A stretch of DNA of 64,000 bases from JABLTI01 sp035528035 (GTDB lineage Archaea; Asgardarchaeota; Heimdallarchaeia; JABLTI01), in assembly GCA_035528035.1 (NCBI GenBank), contig DATKZI010000012.1, positions 1 to 64,000 on the forward strand. Direction: 5' to 3'. This document shows, piece after piece, positions 60,383 to 64,000 of the stretch (position 1 is its first letter; each line of letters starts with the position of its first letter). Both the position numbers and the translations under genes were made by a program. The notes under the pieces were generated by a model. The model did no database searches and was not told where the DNA came from. It was given only the letters and a program-made list of their open reading frames with translations.

Positions 60383-61654
60383 TTGGTTACCTTTACAAGT
60401 ATTCTTCCCTGGATTCTATTATTCCTTGTTATTTTAGCGGTTATTTTCAGAAGAATTGGTAAACTAGAAATTCCAGCTTGGACTGCTTTTTTAATTGCCG
60501 CAATTGTCATAGTTTTAGTTCAACCTGAAGGGTTTAATCAGGCAGTGTTCGTTCTAGGATCTCAGGCTGATGTATTCATTTTTCTTTTTGGTATGTTTGT
60601 TATTGTCACCGCTCTCGAGATGAGTGGAGCTTTACAGAAGGGAGCCAAATTACTTCTAAATAAAGCAAAAACTGGTAGAGCAATGCTATTGTGGATCCTA
60701 CTTGGATTTGGTCTAGCTGCAGCTGTTTTAGTTAATGATACTGTAGCAATTATCGCACCTATTTTGTTAATAACCTTTTCAAAACAAGTTGGTTGTGAGT
60801 CAAAACCCTTGGTAATAACAGTTGCGCTTTCATTAACTTTTGGCTCTGCCCTTTTACCAACTGGTAATCCTCAAAATTTTATTTTGGCTCAAGCAGGAAA
60901 TATCGGTTTTCTTAATTTCTTTTTATGGGCTCTTGGACCAACAATCATAAGCCTGGTAGGATGTTATTTGTTAACACGATTATTTTATAGAAAAGATTTC
61001 AGTAAACAGCTTTATACAGAAATACCTTTCATTTTAGATAAACATGAATATGAAAAATTAACAATACCAGCATTAGTTTCTTTGGGATTAATCCTTGTAG
61101 GGATGATTATTACCACTTTTGTTAATTTTCCAATGGCTTATATTATTTTGATTGTTAGTGGATTATTTCTTTTCATTAGAAATGAAAGAAGAGAGATTTT
61201 AGCAAGACTTGATTGGGGAGTCTTATTATTCTTTGGTGGAATGTTTATCGTTATAGATGCTGTTACTAATTCATCGATTTTCCAGGATTCCCTATTGCCA
61301 ATTATAACTGGATTACAAGCAGATATTCCTACTTTCTGTTTATTTGTGGTAGTTTTATTTGGTGCTTCACAAATCTTCTCCAATGTTCCTGTAGCAATTA
61401 TTGTTGCGAATATTTTACCTGGAACACCTTTGGACCAACCAATCTTTTGGATTACCGCAGCTTTAACAACAACTTTTGCTGGTGCAACTACTGTTTTAGG
61501 GGCAGCAAGTAATATCATCGTATTAGAAACATCAAATAAAAGGGGATTGAACATTTCATGGTGGGAATTTACTCGAGTGGGATTTCCAATTTCAATAATA
61601 TCCTTGATAGGAATTTTTGTTTTAGGAATTAGTTATCTGACTATTGCCACTTGA
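60383..61654 (+). CDS. ArsB/NhaD-superfamily membrane transporter
   Basis: Eleven or so membrane helices in 423 residues. The ion transporter marks are FLFGMFVIVTALEMSGALQK, the NDTVAIIAPILLITFSK segment (family NDxxAxxxxP) and the matching TTTFAGATTVLGAASNIIVLE late in the protein. Related proteins export arsenite (ArsB) or exchange sodium for protons (NhaD) or move di/tricarboxylates. The arsM gene 3 kb away favours arsenite export, but that is inference. TTG start at 60383. Separated from the HTH gene by 142 bases. Confidence 0.75.
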   Translation: MVTFTSILPWILLFLVILAVIFRRIGKLEIPAWTAFLIAAIVIVLVQPEGFNQAVFVLGSQADVFIFLFGMFVIVTALEMSGALQKGAKLLLNKAKTGRAMLLWILLGFGLAAAVLVNDTVAIIAPILLITFSKQVGCESKPLVITVALSLTFGSALLPTGNPQNFILAQAGNIGFLNFFLWALGPTIISLVGCYLLTRLFYRKDFSKQLYTEIPFILDKHEYEKLTIPALVSLGLILVGMIITTFVNFPMAYIILIVSGLFLFIRNERREILARLDWGVLLFFGGMFIVIDAVTNSSIFQDSLLPIITGLQADIPTFCLFVVVLFGASQIFSNVPVAIIVANILPGTPLDQPIFWITAALTTTFAGATTVLGAASNIIVLETSNKRGLNISWWEFTRVGFPISIISLIGIFVLGISYLTIAT

Positions 61655-61675
61655 AGGTGATTGAATTGAAACAAT

Positions 61676-63340
61676 TCACGATTCTTCATCTGAATCTTCA
61701 ATAACAAAATCTGGTTGTTCTTGATCACTGGACTGAACTGTTCCATCATCATAAATAGTCCAACCAGCAGATGTTTTTAGACTTTTAACAGACTCCATAA
61801 ATTGCTCAACTAACTTGGAATATTTCTCTTGTTCTGCTGTTTGATGGTAAATAATAGTAATATCTTCTTTAAGATTTGATCTAGTACTTCTAATTCTACC
61901 CATTGCTTGTTCTCGAGCTTCAATAGATAATGTGGTACCAAAATGGATACATCTATCAGCTTCAGGTAAATCCGTTCCTTTTCGTATTAATCTTTCACTT
62001 GCAAAGAGAACTTTCACTTCACCATCTTTGAATCGTTTCAATTGCATATTTTGGCTTTCACCACCCATTCGTCCATGAACGAAAAGATTAGGAATGCCTT
62101 CTTTCTCAAGTAAAGCTGAAAGGAATTTAGTCATTTCAACGAAGCGTAGAAAAATTATAACCGAATTATTTTCTTCCAATACAAGTTTCTTAATGATTTG
62201 AATAAGTCTAAGATCTTTTGGTGAAACTTTTGAGACCTTTCCCTCTTTAATTGCTAATTCAATCATTTCTTTTGTTTCATTCCATTCACTGTTATTTAAT
62301 AATAGAGTATTTTTCACATCTCTAACAAAATTAGCAAATTTACTAAAAGTGTGTTCAAATAGAAATTGTCTAGCTACAATTAGATCAAGATATGCACCAG
62401 CATTAATAATGAGATTTTTGAAGAAAGCCTCTGATCCTCCCTCAAAATTAGTATCATGATAAGATCTTTTCATAACTTCATTAGCAAATAATAAAGTTCT
62501 ATTAGGGGATAAAGTTTGACCATTTGAGAGTCGCATATAGCCACTTTTTAGCACCTTTTCAGTTTGAGAACGTAAAACTATTAGCAATTGGTCGATTTCT
62601 TTACGTAAATCATCAAAAACATAAAATCGTTTCAATTTAATTGCTGGGGCATGTTCTTGGAAATCATCACCTTTAGGATGGATGAATTCAACTTGTTCAG
62701 CTCCACCAAATTGGTTTTCAATGAAACCCAATTTACCTTTTTGTAGAATCGATGCTGTTAACCCAAGGAATTTTATTCCTTGTTTAGCTCGTAATCGATC
62801 TATTAATGGAGCAAAACGTTTGTCCATTCTAAATCCCCCACCTTTTACTGTTTGAGCAGTAATATCCAGTATTTCATCAATAACAACAAATTCGACTTTA
62901 TCTAAGTCTTCAGGAAGGACTCTCCTTTGGGATGGTGTGCGAGCAAAAAGGGAATTCATAAGAAGTGTTGGTGTTGCGAAAATAAATCGGGAAATAGCAA
63001 AATGCTTCTGAATAATAGAAGGAGGTAAACTAGTTCCTTCAGGCAAGAGAAAAGAGCTGCCATAATTCGAGAGATCATCTTGACAAACATCATGCAATTG
63101 GTGCTTCAATTTCCTATCAGGGGAAAGGAATAGTACTTTACCACCAGGAGATATTTTTCCTTTCTTTAAAAGTTCAACAACGACCATAACAGCAATATTT
63201 GTTTTACCCATACCTGTTGGTAATAAAAGAACAGATGTTTGTTTTTTATCTTCATAAATGGACTTTAAAATGCTTTCAGCTGCATCTATTTGATAATCTC
63301 TTGGAGTGAAGGATAAATCCTCTAAACTTTCAAGGGTCAA
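61676..63340 (-). CDS. SF2 helicase/ATPase, Hef/FANCM-like
   Basis: Superfamily 2 helicase (554 residues). Motif I LLLPTGMGKTNIA (~39-51), Ia VLFLSPDRKLKHQ, motif II VVIDEILD, motif III LGLTAS, motif IV/V LFVHGRMGG and FASERLIRKGTDLPEAD, and motif VI QAMGRIRSTR. The order and the LPTGxGKT loop resemble the Hef/Mph1/FANCM and ERCC3-like branch. Motif II ends DEIL rather than DEAD/DEAH. No nuclease domain is visible at the acidic C-terminus. Likely acts in DNA repair or replication restart. TTG start at 63340. Confidence 0.82.
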   Translation of the reverse strand: MTLESLEDLSFTPRDYQIDAAESILKSIYEDKKQTSVLLLPTGMGKTNIAVMVVVELLKKGKISPGGKVLFLSPDRKLKHQLHDVCQDDLSNYGSSFLLPEGTSLPPSIIQKHFAISRFIFATPTLLMNSLFARTPSQRRVLPEDLDKVEFVVIDEILDITAQTVKGGGFRMDKRFAPLIDRLRAKQGIKFLGLTASILQKGKLGFIENQFGGAEQVEFIHPKGDDFQEHAPAIKLKRFYVFDDLRKEIDQLLIVLRSQTEKVLKSGYMRLSNGQTLSPNRTLLFANEVMKRSYHDTNFEGGSEAFFKNLIINAGAYLDLIVARQFLFEHTFSKFANFVRDVKNTLLLNNSEWNETKEMIELAIKEGKVSKVSPKDLRLIQIIKKLVLEENNSVIIFLRFVEMTKFLSALLEKEGIPNLFVHGRMGGESQNMQLKRFKDGEVKVLFASERLIRKGTDLPEADRCIHFGTTLSIEAREQAMGRIRSTRSNLKEDITIIYHQTAEQEKYSKLVEQFMESVKSLKTSAGWTIYDDGTVQSSDQEQPDFVIEDSDEES

Positions 63341-63488
63341 TAATCACACACTCGTTTATTATTTCTACTTATGAATAAATAATTGTTGTTTAAAAAAAGT
63401 TAGGTATAACTCTTTGCATAGATAATGAGAAAAAAAAGAGAAAAATGGTCGGTTCTAGAAATAAAGTCGAACCAATTAAACTAATTAA

Positions 63489-64000
63489 TTATGAAGCAAA
63501 TTTGATGTTATCAACTGAAAGATAAGGAACAAACCACGTTTGCTCACCACGAATTGGTTTTTGTTCTTTACTAACGTGACTAATCGATTTTAGTGCAGAA
63601 TAGACGTTACCAACAGCAGTGATTTCTTTTAGTGTGTCAGTCACTTCACCGTTTTCAATTAATTGTCCACCTTTGATTGCTGCGGAGAAATCGCCAGATA
63701 CTGGGTCAGGGCTAGCGCTAATTCGCTTTATGAGGATGCCTTTTTTGATCTCAGGTAGTATAGCATCAATAGAAGTTTTACCTGGTTTAAAGTTAAGGTT
63801 TGTAGTAACGATGTTAGGAATGTTTCGGAAAGAACCTCCAGCATGACCTGTACTGGCAAGACTTTCTTTATTAGCAGTAAAGGTATCATAGAAAACACCT
63901 GTAAAGGTACCCTTGTCAATAACATTTAATTTCTTACGGGTAACGCCTTCACGATCGAAAGCACTACTACCAGGACTACCTTTAATGGTACCGTCATCAA
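63489..64000 (-). CDS. TldD/PmbA (TldE) family protein, C-terminal part, cut by the window edge
   Basis: The minus-strand frame from 64000 to the stop at 63489 encodes ~170 residues with no start codon in the window. It matches the C-terminal domain of TldD/PmbA proteins: SPGSSAFDREGVTRKKLNVIDKG, ASTGHAGGSFRNIPNIV and SPDPVSGDFSAAIKGGQLIENGE. PmbA (TldE) pairs with TldD as a protease that trims peptides such as microcin B17 and degrades CcdA. No HExxH is in this part, which fits the TldE-type subunit or the region after the motif. The partner is not in view. Confidence 0.8.
   Translation of the reverse strand, partial: DDGTIKGSPGSSAFDREGVTRKKLNVIDKGTFTGVFYDTFTANKESLASTGHAGGSFRNIPNIVTTNLNFKPGKTSIDAILPEIKKGILIKRISASPDPVSGDFSAAIKGGQLIENGEVTDTLKEITAVGNVYSALKSISHVSKEQKPIRGEQTWFVPYLSVDNIKFAS

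Noticed and set aside
61662..61678. Hairpin TGAATTG-aaa-CAATTCA after the transporter gene
   Set aside because: Only seven pairs, no T run behind it; likely chance in AT-rich DNA.
63619..63925. Two short open frames, one on each strand
   Set aside because: Both are in wrong frames over the TldD/PmbA coding region, which is open from 64000 to 63489 with strong family similarity.

Overview
The window looks like low-GC chromosome from an archaeon, most likely an Asgard archaeon; the Heimdallarchaeia side is a guess. Archaeal markers are Pelota, RNA polymerase subunits Rpo4 and Rpo7, Spt4, eL21, eS24, eS31, eL40, SRP54, a 20S proteasome pair, GTP-dependent dephospho-CoA kinase, a TrmY-like protein and frequent GTG/TTG starts behind GGAG/GGTG ribosome sites. 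A Rab-like small GTPase with all G motifs and a roadblock-like protein point to Asgard. No rRNA, CRISPR array, transposase or integrase was seen.

1-14 kb is mostly information processing. A Cys-rich microprotein, a roadblock-like protein and Pelota are followed by a radical SAM/TRAM protein, an isocitrate dehydrogenase with an NADP-type signature, eL21-Rpo4-DUF655, a degenerate TrmY relative, SRP54, and the compact run rpo7-spt4-dephospho-CoA kinase-eS24-eS31-bud32. 14-26.6 kb mixes repeat proteins, an enlarged Trm112-like protein beside a zinc-ribbon protein and the small GTPase, a PIG-L deacetylase, a tungsten aldehyde:ferredoxin oxidoreductase, and a lipoate-related group (radical SAM protein plus lipoate ligase). 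A HEAT-repeat gene there has no normal start codon.

26.7-49.2 kb holds a large surface protein (LVIVD propeller plus Ca-binding repeats), a proteasome beta-alpha operon, PDCD5, a double SIS protein, a ureohydrolase with a changed active-site residue, an OGG-like glycosylase, two-subunit class I fumarase, nadA-nadC, a PRC-barrel/HEAT protein with a Lys/Thr-rich tail, eL40 and a Trm5-like methyltransferase. Together with isocitrate dehydrogenase the fumarase suggests TCA-type carbon metabolism.

49.3-64 kb looks accessory. A tRNA-Val(CAC) gene ends in a 20-bp sequence that recurs exactly 2.84 kb downstream; the segment between carries only an M1 aminopeptidase, which resembles a tRNA-targeted insertion that lost its integrase. 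Then come a secreted amidohydrolase, an MFS transporter, and a probable metalloid-response region: an ArsM-like methyltransferase (Ser in place of one conserved Cys) divergent from a Cys-containing PadR regulator across a perfect palindrome, two paralogous 56-57-residue proteins of unknown function, a double GNAT, an HTH regulator with its own palindrome, and an ArsB/NhaD-type transporter. The window ends with an SF2 helicase and the C-terminal part of a TldD/PmbA protein.
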